NCBI GenBank assembly: GCA_964652125.1
Contig: CAZZAE010000019.1
Location: 1-17,579 of the forward strand
Direction of reading: 5' to 3'
DNA from: CAZFNQ01 sp964652125
GTDB lineage: Bacteria; Patescibacteriota; Saccharimonadia; Saccharimonadales; JANWIN01
Length of the DNA stretch: 17,579 nucleotides
The notes under the pieces are model-generated. The model was given only the letters and a program-made list of their open reading frames with translations. It was not told the DNA's origin and did not search any database. The translations under genes were made by a program, and so were the position numbers. This document shows positions 1 to 6,489 of the stretch, in pieces (positions within the stretch are counted from its first letter, which is position 1; each line of letters opens with the position of its first letter).

Positions 1-36
1 TTCGTTATAAACTGGTATAACTATGCTAAGCGTTAG
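1..36 (+). CDS. possible C-terminal tail of an upstream gene (partial)
   Basis: The first 12 codons in frame 1 read FVINWYNYAKR followed by TAG at 34-36; the other two forward frames hit a stop within these bases. An aromatic and basic C-terminus would suit many proteins, but 11 residues are too few to name a family. It would lie 51 nt upstream of the glycoside hydrolase on the same strand. It could equally be non-coding sequence. Confidence 0.3.
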   Translation, partial: FVINWYNYAKR

Positions 37-40
37 CGAT

Positions 41-70
41 TTGTCGTTGGGCATCCATATAAGTTTATAG
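41..70 (+). promoter_or_regulatory. weak candidate promoter for the hydrolase gene
   Basis: TTGTCG (41-46) and TTATAG (65-70) are separated by 18 nt and lie 17 nt before the GTG start at 88. Both boxes are imperfect. AGAAG at 80-84 is the only Shine-Dalgarno-like sequence. Read-through from the upstream gene is equally possible. Confidence 0.3.
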
Positions 71-87
71 CAGGTTAGTAGAAGTCA

Positions 88-1233
88 GTGAAAAAAGCCG
101 GCACAAAAAATAGTAAAAAGCGAATTATTAATCGGTTTAAGCCAATAGTGTATTGGCTAGTGGCTAGTGTTTATTCTTTGCTGCTCAATATACTTCCTAA
201 AAAAACTTTTTGGCGCCGGCTGGTTTTAACCCTAATCGCCATTGTCGTTCTTGTTGTCGGTACGATGTACGGTATCGCAAGGTGGTATATAGCACAAAAT
301 GCCAATAAACCCTTGAAGCTAGGAGTAACTTTTATTCCAGATTATGCCTCCGGTTTGGGACTAAATCCTAAAAACACAATGCAAGCCATGATTACTGATT
401 TAGGGGTTAAGAATTTTCGTTTGGTTGGTTATTGGGATGATGTAGAACCCTCAGAAGGTAAGTATAATTTTAGTCAACTAGATTGGGAGTTTGCTATGGC
501 CCAAGCTGCCGGGGCCAAAGTAAGTCTGGCTATTGGTCTTCGTCAACCCAGATGGCCAGAGTGCCATGCGCCTGGTTGGACCCAAGTGGACACAATGCCC
601 GAAAGTGTCTGGTATCCTAAGCTAACGTCTTTCATGAACAAAGTTATTGAGCGTTATAAGAATAATTCTGCGCTTGATAGTTACCAGCTCGAAAATGAGT
701 ATTTCCTAAGTGTCTTTGGGCGCTGTAAAAACTTTGACCGCCAGCGCTTAGTTAACGAATTTAACTTAGTCAAACAACTCGACCCGAACCACAAAGTCAT
801 TGTCAGCCGAAGTAATAATGCCATAGGGCTGCCGGTTGGTATGCCCACACCAGACGAGTTTGGTGTCTCTGTTTATAAACGAGTTTGGGATGCTACGTTG
901 ACACATCGTTATTTTGAATATCCGTTTCCAGCATGGTTTTATGGTTTCTTAGCAGGGGCAGGTAAAATTCTTACCGGTAAGGATATGATAATTCATGAGC
1001 TCCAGGCTGAACCTTGGCCACCGGGCGGAATAACTGGACCAACATCTTCATCAGCAGAGTTAGCAAAGTCATTAGATGCTAATCGGCTCAAAGACCGTTT
1101 TAGTTATGGGGAAGCAACTGGTATACGGGAAATTTATTTATGGGGAGCAGAATACTGGTATTGGCGAAAAGTAAAATTTGGTGATGATTCACTTTGGAAA
1201 GTCGCCGAGCAAGAGTTTAGCAAAACTAAATAA
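88..1233 (+). CDS. membrane-anchored clan GH-A-like glycoside hydrolase
   Basis: A 381-aa protein with a basic N-terminus, a hydrophobic stretch at about 19-36 and a clear membrane helix at about 44-66. The rest is probably displayed outside the cell. The domain from about 77 onward looks like a (beta/alpha)8 barrel of clan GH-A: the region around GYWDDVEPSEGKYNF (114-128) matches the early strands of GH42/GH5-type enzymes, and Asn203-Glu204 in LENEYF fits the Asn-Glu acid/base motif. Glu304 in IIHELQAEPW is a candidate nucleophile. Substrate and exact GH family cannot be read from sequence. The GTG start is chosen because an in-frame TAG lies at 79-81 and the first ATG is inside the membrane helix. 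It precedes smpB by 66 nt; smpB has its own promoter. The length is short for GH42, so a minimal single-domain enzyme is likely. The fold is fairly confident, the activity is not. Confidence 0.85.
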   Translation: MKKAGTKNSKKRIINRFKPIVYWLVASVYSLLLNILPKKTFWRRLVLTLIAIVVLVVGTMYGIARWYIAQNANKPLKLGVTFIPDYASGLGLNPKNTMQAMITDLGVKNFRLVGYWDDVEPSEGKYNFSQLDWEFAMAQAAGAKVSLAIGLRQPRWPECHAPGWTQVDTMPESVWYPKLTSFMNKVIERYKNNSALDSYQLENEYFLSVFGRCKNFDRQRLVNEFNLVKQLDPNHKVIVSRSNNAIGLPVGMPTPDEFGVSVYKRVWDATLTHRYFEYPFPAWFYGFLAGAGKILTGKDMIIHELQAEPWPPGGITGPTSSSAELAKSLDANRLKDRFSYGEATGIREIYLWGAEYWYWRKVKFGDDSLWKVAEQEFSKTK

Positions 1234-1281
1234 TATTAGGTAACTTTTTAAGCTTATTGTCTATACTTATTATGCTTTTAC

Positions 1282-1290
1282 TGGTACAAT
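1282..1290 (+). promoter_or_regulatory. extended -10 promoter of smpB
   Basis: TGGTACAAT is an extended -10 box (TGN plus TACAAT, 1285-1290). No good -35 box sits 17 nt upstream, as is typical for extended -10 promoters. The smpB ATG begins at 1300, nine bases after the box, so transcription would start at or within a few bases of the start codon. No Shine-Dalgarno sequence is present. Confidence 0.5.
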
Positions 1291-1299
1291 ATTTGAGTT

Positions 1300-1761
1300 A
1301 TGAAAAAGAAGCATAGCAACCAGACAAAACGCATTTCTAATCGCCGAGCAAAGTTTGATTACGAGCTAGGAGATAGTTTCGTCGTGGGTATGCAACTTAG
1401 CGGCGGGGAAACTAAAGCCCTCCGATTGGGGCATGGTCAACTCCGAGGAGCCTATGTCACTATTAAAGACAACGAACTATGGCTTATAAATGCCACTATC
1501 AGTCCAAGTGCTGGGGTACCAATAAGCGAATCAGATCAAACTCGAAGTCGAAAACTCCTTGCCAAACGCAAAGAAATTGATCGATTGATGGCAGCTAAGA
1601 AGCAAGGTCAAACCATTGTTCCACTAGAGATTTTAACTGGCGGTCGCTACATTAAGCTGCGAATTTCAATCGGCCGAGGTAAAAAACAATATGATAAACG
1701 CCAAGTACTTAAGGCCCGCGACGAACAGCGCCGGATAGATAACGTAGTGAAGGCTTCTTAG
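1300..1761 (+). CDS. smpB: SsrA-binding protein SmpB
   Basis: A 153-aa protein of the usual SmpB length. SmpB binds tmRNA and is required for rescue of stalled ribosomes by trans-translation in the cytoplasm. Family landmarks are present in order: NRRAKFDYELGDSF near the start, the conserved GGETKALRLGHGQLRGAYV region, the IKDNELWLINATISPS strand, the RSRKLLAKRKEIDRL helix, the IVPLEI strand, GRGKKQYDKRQ and a basic C-terminal tail that in known SmpB proteins enters the mRNA channel. The start at 1300 gives the normal N-terminus, and the promoter is so close that the mRNA is probably leaderless. The last 53 nt, coding the basic tail, overlap the 3' end of the convergent Ig/PKD gene. tmRNA itself is not in the window. 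Confidence 0.97.
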   Translation: MKKKHSNQTKRISNRRAKFDYELGDSFVVGMQLSGGETKALRLGHGQLRGAYVTIKDNELWLINATISPSAGVPISESDQTRSRKLLAKRKEIDRLMAAKKQGQTIVPLEILTGGRYIKLRISIGRGKKQYDKRQVLKARDEQRRIDNVVKAS

Positions 1762-2662
1762 ATTTTTTTGTTTTAGGTGAATGGCTAAACCGACCCCAGA
1801 GATAGCCTATGATCAGCAGTGAAATACCCTCAAGTTGGTAATACCAGTTTAAATGCCAAATAGACTTAGCTACGTTTCCAATTTGGGCAGCTACTGATGG
1901 GGCTGGTCCGTCTATAACTACCATAATACTTAGCAAAGTGTGTTGGTTAGCATCATCACTTGCCGTAACATTAATTTGATAATTTCCAGCTTGTTTATAA
2001 TTGTGATTGGCAATAAGAGGTTCTTTAGAGTTTTTTAGACTGGCCAGTGAGCTGGATCCGTCGGCCCAATCAATATAGACGGCGTAAGGTGGTACTCCAC
2101 CGCTAACTCGAAGAGGTAAGTTGAATTGTTGCCCCGGTACACAACCGCTATAACCATTGTAGTTTTCCATCAAACTAATCATCAAATGGCTTATGCCCGC
2201 TTTGGCAATAGCCACAGTATTACTCGAAGTTGGACCAAAGGAAACTATCACGGGAGCAGAGTCCGGACCTCGTTGATTTAGGGCATCAAATTCCTGGGCA
2301 ACCAGAGTATTTTTACCTAAAAATAAAGAGATGCTAAGACTAAAGTTTCCACTACCAGTACAAATAGTTGAGCCGACAAAATGACCGTTATCAATTATCT
2401 TAATAATTAAACCCTTCTCAGGGCAATCACCTTTGACTTCGATTGGACTATTTCTCAAAACATCACCAGTTTTTGGCTGAGTAATTGTTGAAGCTACGGA
2501 GGGAGGGGGACCGGGTACTCGGGCCGCCACTTTGACATTACCGCTTTGAGTAACAGCTTTGGCGACATTGTTAGTTAAATTGAAAACAAGAAGTCCAATT
2601 ACGAACACTATTCCGAGAATTCGGAAATATTTGCCACGACGGCCGGAACTTTGTTTTATCAT
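1709..2662 (-). CDS. secreted Ig-like/PKD protein with C-terminal membrane anchor
   Basis: A 317-aa protein. Basic N-terminus and a hydrophobic signal or anchor at about 13-30; a proline-rich linker (PGPPPS, 50-55); an Ig-like domain at about 57-143 with Cys80 and Cys101, which could pair; a PKD-like domain at about 178-250 (SGGVPPYAVYIDWADGS, then HNYKQAGNYQINVTASD); a membrane helix at about 273-291; and a Lys/Arg-rich tail. The topology places both beta domains outside, with the tail probably inside. I recall similar architectures in Saccharibacteria, but no function is established. The last 53 nt (RYLSGAVRRGP and upstream) lie antisense to the end of smpB, so that tail may be constrained by the SmpB reading frame. 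The ATG at 2662 fits the leader described separately. It may be a structural or binding partner of other surface proteins here (inference). Confidence 0.88.
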   Translation of the reverse strand: MIKQSSGRRGKYFRILGIVFVIGLLVFNLTNNVAKAVTQSGNVKVAARVPGPPPSVASTITQPKTGDVLRNSPIEVKGDCPEKGLIIKIIDNGHFVGSTICTGSGNFSLSISLFLGKNTLVAQEFDALNQRGPDSAPVIVSFGPTSSNTVAIAKAGISHLMISLMENYNGYSGCVPGQQFNLPLRVSGGVPPYAVYIDWADGSSSLASLKNSKEPLIANHNYKQAGNYQINVTASDDANQHTLLSIMVVIDGPAPSVAAQIGNVAKSIWHLNWYYQLEGISLLIIGYLWGRFSHSPKTKKSKKPSLRYLSGAVRRGP

Positions 2663-2664
2663 GG

Positions 2665-2700
2665 TGTTTTTGTTTTATTTAGACCACTAATATATTAGCA
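2665..2700 (-). promoter_or_regulatory. extended -10 promoter and A/C-rich leader of the PKD gene
   Basis: Read on the minus strand, TGCTAATAT (2700-2692) is an extended -10 box. About 15 nt later comes AAAACAAAAACA (2676-2665), directly before ACC-ATG... start codon region at 2662. There is no Shine-Dalgarno sequence. The same TGCTAATA plus AAAACAAAAACA arrangement precedes the gene at 3114. Confidence 0.45.
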
Positions 2701-2758
2701 TATTTAAGATAATTTGAGACATTTGCGAAAACAGTTATATTTGGCTAAACTTCCCTAT

Positions 2759-3019
2759 ATGGTTAAAAAAGAATCCTCTTCCAAGCAGCTAAATATCAAG
2801 ATAAATTCAAATGTTTACAAAGAGCTTGATATTATCGCTAAAAATGTTGGTTTTGATAATCTGGAAATGTTAGTTCGAAATTATCTTAGAGAAGTGGCAT
2901 TAGCAGCTAGATCAGAAGTAGCGACACAGGAAACGCGAATTGCCATTTTTAATAACTCTCCAGATCTTGATCATTTAAAGGTTGATACTAAACCCCAAAC
3001 CTCGAAATCCAAGAGCTAG
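2759..3019 (+). CDS. small ribbon-helix-helix-like protein, putative regulator
   Basis: An 86-aa protein from ATG 2759. Residues about 9-45 (KQLNIKINSNVYKELDIIAK, then GFDNLEMLVRNYLRE) have the pattern of a ribbon-helix-helix DNA-binding fold: a short polar/hydrophobic beta strand, a helix, a Gly turn and a second helix. The C-terminal third is polar and Ser/Lys-rich. An upstream in-frame TTG at 2714 would add 15 residues, but those bases also look like promoter: TTGAGA (2714-2719) or TTGCGA (2723-2728), and TATATT or TAAACT 16-17 nt later, with TAAACT (2746-2751) ending seven bases before ATG 2759. It sits between the divergent PKD gene and the fibre 1 group, so it could regulate either. The fold assignment is by pattern only and could be wrong. 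Confidence 0.72.
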   Translation: MVKKESSSKQLNIKINSNVYKELDIIAKNVGFDNLEMLVRNYLREVALAARSEVATQETRIAIFNNSPDLDHLKVDTKPQTSKSKS

Positions 3020-3047
3020 TTTGGTCTAATTAAAGCTGAAAAAACCA

Positions 3048-3104
3048 TTGACAATTTGGGCGCATATAGGTTATGCTAATAGGGTTCCTACAAAAACAAA
3101 AACA
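3048..3104 (+). promoter_or_regulatory. promoter and A/C-rich leader of the 68-aa gene
   Basis: A consensus TTGACA (3048-3053) and TATGCT (3072-3077) are spaced by 18 nt; the overlapping TGCTAATAG (3074-3082) could also act as an extended -10. The leader holds AAAAACAAAAACA (3092-3104), and no Shine-Dalgarno site precedes ATG 3114. This is the best -35/-10 pair in the forward strand of the window and could drive the fibre 1 group. Confidence 0.65.
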
Positions 3105-3113
3105 ACAAAATAG

Positions 3114-3320
3114 ATGTCGCAAAGTCCATTAGATACGTTGCTAAATAAGCCAATGGGACGCCGGGAATTTCTGGTGCATATTGGACTTGGATTTCTGATG
3201 CTTACTGGGATTAATGGGCTAATAAAAGGTCTCAACAATTATAAATATAGTCATGCTCACACCGAACAACACAAAGTAGTCGCTTCTCATGGCTTTGGGG
3301 CAAGTAAGTTTGGCACTTAG
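3114..3320 (+). CDS. small membrane protein with twin-arginine-like signal
   Basis: A 68-aa protein: short polar N-terminus, GRREFLVHIGLG (15-26), a hydrophobic segment to about residue 37, then a short His/Lys-rich stretch and a C-terminus GFGASKFGT. Arg16-Arg17 followed by a hydrophobic core resembles a Tat signal (pattern RRxFL), but the tail after it is only about 30 residues, so it is either a tiny exported peptide or a single-pass membrane protein. I recall comparable RR-containing small proteins near large repeat proteins in Saccharibacteria genomes, without known function. It has a good promoter of its own and lies 134 nt before fibre 1. An anchor or export accessory for the fibre is a guess from position. 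Confidence 0.75.
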   Translation: MSQSPLDTLLNKPMGRREFLVHIGLGFLMLTGINGLIKGLNNYKYSHAHTEQHKVVASHGFGASKFGT

Positions 3321-3355
3321 TTTGTAAAAATCTTTTTTATTAGTGCTTGAGGTTA

Positions 3356-3444
3356 TATAATGCCTCTTGAGATATGAGGGACACAAATATATCGGTATAT
3401 CTATTGGATCAAGTTACAAAAGTAATCGCTTATAATTATTGGAG
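3356..3444 (+). promoter_or_regulatory. candidate promoters and ribosome binding site of fibre 1
   Basis: The 134-nt spacer 3321-3454 contains two perfect TATAAT boxes, at 3356-3361 and 3431-3436, neither with a strong -35. GGAG at 3441-3444 is a ribosome binding site 10 nt before ATG 3455. If the second TATAAT were used, the RNA would begin at about the GGAG, so the first box is the more plausible source of an intact site. No terminator hairpin with a T-run is visible after the 68-aa gene. Confidence 0.4.
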
Positions 3445-3454
3445 AATCTAGCAG

Positions 3455-6211
3455 ATGCCATTCCCTCAAAGATTACCTTTCGTTAATGGTGATGACGGTC
3501 AATGGGGCGATATCATCCTACAGTGGCTCAAAAAAGAGCACTATGACGACGGAACAGATAATGCTGTAAATGGTGGACACAAAACCGTTACAATTCGGGC
3601 TGGTACTGCCACGGCTGGAACCGCGCCACTAAAATTCACCTCCGGAACTCTGCTAACAAGTACTGAAGCTGGCGCCGTAGAATTCAACAATGATAGTCTT
3701 TACTTCACAATCACAACCGCAGCAACAAGAAAACTTATAGCTTTTGCTGACTTCTCAAATATTAGTGGGACACTTGGCTTGGCTAAAGGTGGTACAAACG
3801 CAGATTTGAGTGGCTCTGGCGGTACCTCGCAGGTACTCAAACAAACTAGCACTGGCGCGAATATCACAGTTGGTCAATTAGCAGCGAGCGATTTATCAAA
3901 CGGCACGACCGGTTCATCGGGTGGAGTAGTTTTGGCAGGTTCACCAACTATTACTACTCCAGTGATTAGCGGACTTCCAACTGGTTCAGGAGTAGCCTCG
4001 GCAGCCATTGCTAGCACTTTGGCGGCGCGAGACTCTAATGCTAATATTTCTGCAGATAACTTTATTGCCGGTTATGCTACAACGGCTACTGCAGCAGGTA
4101 CCACCAATCTAACCGTTGATGATAAACAACAGCAGTTCTTTACGGGCTCTACTACCCAGACAGTCAAACTTCCAGACACAAGCACACTGACTCTAGGCTA
4201 TAACTTCTTAATAACCAACAACAGTAGTGGTGTAGTAACAGTACAGTCAAATGGATCTAATACTGTACTAGCAATGGCTGGCTCAACATCAGCCAGTTTT
4301 ACTTGTATATCTACTAGCGTAAACACGGCTGCGGCTTGGAGTGTTTTCAGTGGGGTTGGAGCAACCGGGGCTACAGGGCCGATCGGTGCAACCGGCACAA
4401 CTGGTGGAGTTGGAGCAACTGGCGTCACGGGGGCTACTGGAGCCGGCGGTGCTTCTGGGGCAACTGGTCCAAATGGTGCTACTGGTGTTAGCGGTGCAAC
4501 TGGCGCAAGTGGGCGCGATGCTGGGCTTAAGTATACTTATTCTAATGATACAGCTAGTAGTGATCCTACTAGTGGCAAAATTAAGTTTGATTCGACGACA
4601 TTAGCTTCTATTACTGCTTTGCGAATTAGTGAGACTGATGGCGATAGTAACGGCATAGCTGCATTGATTCAAACCTGGGACGATAGTACAACTTCCAGTG
4701 TCCGCACAACAATTACCATGATAAAGGATGGGGCACCAGGAAATATCTTGGTACTTCAGGTTGCCGGCGCAATTACCGACAATGGGACATGGGACAGCTG
4801 TAGCGTAAGCTATGTAACCTCAGCTGGTTCTTTCGCCAACAACGACGTCGTCAAGATATTCTACTCGAGAACAGGGGATACGGGGGCGACTGGGCCGACC
4901 GGAGCCACGGGCGTTACTGGTGCTACAGGGCCAGCGACTGGTTCAGCAGGAGGCGATCTAACCGGTACTTATCCCAACCCAACTATCAAATCTAGTGTTA
5001 GCCTGACTACTCCAAACATTAATGTCGCCACCGCTACCTCTATAAATAAAGTTACAATTACGGCGCCAGCGACTGGTTCGACTTTGACTATAAACGACGG
5101 CAAAACATTCACAGCTGATGAAACTGGTACATTATCTGGATACGCTCTCCTAGGCGGTCGCAGTGGTGGACAAACTTTAATTGGTGGTACTGCTTCTGGC
5201 AATAGCCTGACTGTAAAATCTAACTCCAGTTTTGATGGCAAGGTTATCTTTGGCAATGGCGGCACTACTGCTTATGACGAAACCAATGACCGGCTAGGTA
5301 TTGGTACCGCCTCTCCAAGCTCAGTTTTAAATGTCCTTGCTTCTCAACCAGCTGCAGGTAGCGGGTCTGTTGGCACAGATGCCACTACTTCCATAACAGT
5401 AAGTGGTGGTACAGGTGGTAACACAAATCTTGCGACTTCTGGTACTGGTGGTCATGGCGCGGATATTTCATTCACTACTGGCGCTGGTGGGGCATCTACA
5501 GCGGGCGTGGCAAACACTGGTGGTAGGGGTGGAAACTTTACGATTACGGCAGGTAATGGTGGTGGTGCAATATTCGCTAATGGCCAGAACACAGGGGCAA
5601 CTGGTGGTGGTGTCACTATTACTACTGGCAATGGCGGAGGTGGAGCTTTCGGTAGTGGGCAAGCAGGTACTGGTGGAGATGCCGGAACGTTGGCGCTAGT
5701 TGGTGGAAGTGGAGGGGCAGCAAGTTTATCTACCCCTAACAGTGGCGGCAACGGTGCCCCAATAACAATTACCTCCGGAACAGGTGGTGGTGCTAGTAGT
5801 GGTGGAACGAACAATGGTGGTAATGGCGGAGATATTACAATTACGGCTGGAATAGGTGGCGGAGGTTCAACATCTGCTGGTACGGCGGGTAGGATATTCT
5901 TTCAGACCGGTACTACTACGACCGCTGCAACTACAAAAATGACCATCGCAACTACCAATATAGCAATTGCAAACGGTATAAACCTTAACTTCGGCACCAC
6001 TACTGGTACGCAGATTGGCACTGGTACACTTGGTAAGCTAGCATTTTATGGTACAACACCTATTGTCCAACAGGCTGCTATCACAGTTGCTCCGGCTGGC
6101 GGTACAGGAACGGCAGCAGGTGGATGGGACACAGCTGCGCATAGAAACACGGCTATTACTGCCATTAATGCCCTTATCACTGCTTTACAAAACCTTGGTT
6201 TAACAGCTTAG
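3455..6211 (+). CDS. fibre 1: collagen-like, phage-tail-fibre-like protein
   Basis: A 918-aa protein without signal peptide or membrane helix. In order: an N-terminal cap with LPFVNGDDGQWGDI (7-20) shared in form with the two downstream fibres; a tail-fibre-like module at about 43-107 containing GTAPLKFTSGTLLTSTEAGA; a beta-rich region to about 300; Gly-X-Y block at about 302-353; a beta domain at about 355-472 beginning YTYSNDTASSDP; a short Gly-X-Y block at about 474-493; the motif GGDLTGTYPNPTI common in tail fibres; a segment with TNDRLGIGTASPSSVLNV; a Gly-rich region at about 650-815; and a C-terminal module with KLAFYGTTPIVQQ ending in ALQNLGL. The last two parts closely match fibre 2. 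The Y position is mostly Thr, as in glycosylated bacterial collagens such as BclA. Role as a surface or appendage fibre is inferred; the export route is unknown. The start at 3455 has GGAG upstream. Confidence 0.92.
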   Translation: MPFPQRLPFVNGDDGQWGDIILQWLKKEHYDDGTDNAVNGGHKTVTIRAGTATAGTAPLKFTSGTLLTSTEAGAVEFNNDSLYFTITTAATRKLIAFADFSNISGTLGLAKGGTNADLSGSGGTSQVLKQTSTGANITVGQLAASDLSNGTTGSSGGVVLAGSPTITTPVISGLPTGSGVASAAIASTLAARDSNANISADNFIAGYATTATAAGTTNLTVDDKQQQFFTGSTTQTVKLPDTSTLTLGYNFLITNNSSGVVTVQSNGSNTVLAMAGSTSASFTCISTSVNTAAAWSVFSGVGATGATGPIGATGTTGGVGATGVTGATGAGGASGATGPNGATGVSGATGASGRDAGLKYTYSNDTASSDPTSGKIKFDSTTLASITALRISETDGDSNGIAALIQTWDDSTTSSVRTTITMIKDGAPGNILVLQVAGAITDNGTWDSCSVSYVTSAGSFANNDVVKIFYSRTGDTGATGPTGATGVTGATGPATGSAGGDLTGTYPNPTIKSSVSLTTPNINVATATSINKVTITAPATGSTLTINDGKTFTADETGTLSGYALLGGRSGGQTLIGGTASGNSLTVKSNSSFDGKVIFGNGGTTAYDETNDRLGIGTASPSSVLNVLASQPAAGSGSVGTDATTSITVSGGTGGNTNLATSGTGGHGADISFTTGAGGASTAGVANTGGRGGNFTITAGNGGGAIFANGQNTGATGGGVTITTGNGGGGAFGSGQAGTGGDAGTLALVGGSGGAASLSTPNSGGNGAPITITSGTGGGASSGGTNNGGNGGDITITAGIGGGGSTSAGTAGRIFFQTGTTTTAATTKMTIATTNIAIANGINLNFGTTTGTQIGTGTLGKLAFYGTTPIVQQAAITVAPAGGTGTAAGGWDTAAHRNTAITAINALITALQNLGLTA
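4358..4515 (+). repeat. Gly-X-Y collagen-like block a of fibre 1
   Basis: About 52 residues in triplets, mainly GAT, GVT, GPI and GAS, with Thr dominating the Y position. No one-residue interruption occurs inside the block, unlike the blocks of fibres 2 and 3. Confidence 0.9.
4874..4933 (+). repeat. short Gly-X-Y block b of fibre 1
   Basis: About 20 residues (GDTGATGPTGATGVTGATGP) linking the beta domain to the GGDLTGTYPNPTI module. Confidence 0.85.
5404..5898 (+). repeat. Gly-rich repeat region of fibre 1
   Basis: Degenerate units of roughly 15-25 residues of the form GGNGGDITITAGIGGGG, alternating a Gly-rich turn with a short Ile/Thr strand. This suggests a beta-helix or stacked-strand shaft. 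The corresponding part of fibre 2 (16018-16506) is strikingly similar even at DNA level, with identical runs of 26 nt (5528-5553) and 25 nt (5683-5707). Confidence 0.8.
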
Positions 6212-6213
6212 TG

Positions 6214-6238
6214 TATAATTAACTTATCAACTAAGGGG
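6214..6238 (+). promoter_or_regulatory. -10 box and Shine-Dalgarno site of the 63-aa gene
   Basis: TATAAT at 6214-6219 begins three bases after the fibre 1 stop codon, and AAGGGG at 6233-6238 is a strong Shine-Dalgarno site seven bases before ATG 6246. No clear -35 is visible. The gene could be transcribed alone or with fibre 1. Confidence 0.5.
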
Positions 6239-6245
6239 AATTAAT

Positions 6246-6437
6246 ATGGACGTCCAAGCCGCTTTAAATTTATTAGACCAAAATATTGCTAACTTGAATG
6301 GCACTCGCGAGGCCCACATGGAACTACAGCAAGCAGTTGGGGTATTGCAAAATCTGATTGATAAAACTATCGAAAATGCCAAAAAGCCCAAGTTACCTAA
6401 AACAGTTCAAGCTAGCCCCTCATCTAAAAAATCGTAG
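6246..6437 (+). CDS. small coiled-coil protein
   Basis: A 63-aa protein. Residues 1-45 have a heptad-like spacing of Leu, Ile, Val and Ala (VQAALNLLDQNI, then LQQAVGVLQNLIDKTI) and should form one or two amphipathic helices; the last 18 residues are Lys/Pro/Ser-rich and probably disordered. It resembles small helical proteins I associate with phage tail or fibre genes, but I cannot assign a family. Its start is well supported by AAGGGG. It lies 34 nt after fibre 1, so it may be an assembly partner or oligomerisation factor for it; this is inference from position. Confidence 0.75.
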   Translation: MDVQAALNLLDQNIANLNGTREAHMELQQAVGVLQNLIDKTIENAKKPKLPKTVQASPSSKKS

Positions 6438-6473
6438 AGATTATAATAGATCTCAGATTAGATACAAATAGTT

Positions 6474-6482
6474 TGTTAATAT
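6474..6482 (+). promoter_or_regulatory. extended -10 promoter of the first DUF916-like gene
   Basis: TGTTAATAT (TGN plus TAATAT) ends seven bases before ATG 6490 with no Shine-Dalgarno sequence, the same arrangement as at smpB and at 11311. Transcription would begin at about the start codon. Confidence 0.5.
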
Positions 6483-6489
6483 AAACGTA

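Noticed and set aside
2714..2758. TTG at 2714 as start of the ribbon-helix-helix-like gene
   Set aside because: The bases also form -35/-10-like boxes for ATG 2759, and the added 15 residues do not belong to the predicted fold.
3387..3400. Near-palindrome ATATATCGGTATAT before fibre 1 as an operator
   Set aside because: AT-rich, imperfect at the centre and with no second copy elsewhere in the window.
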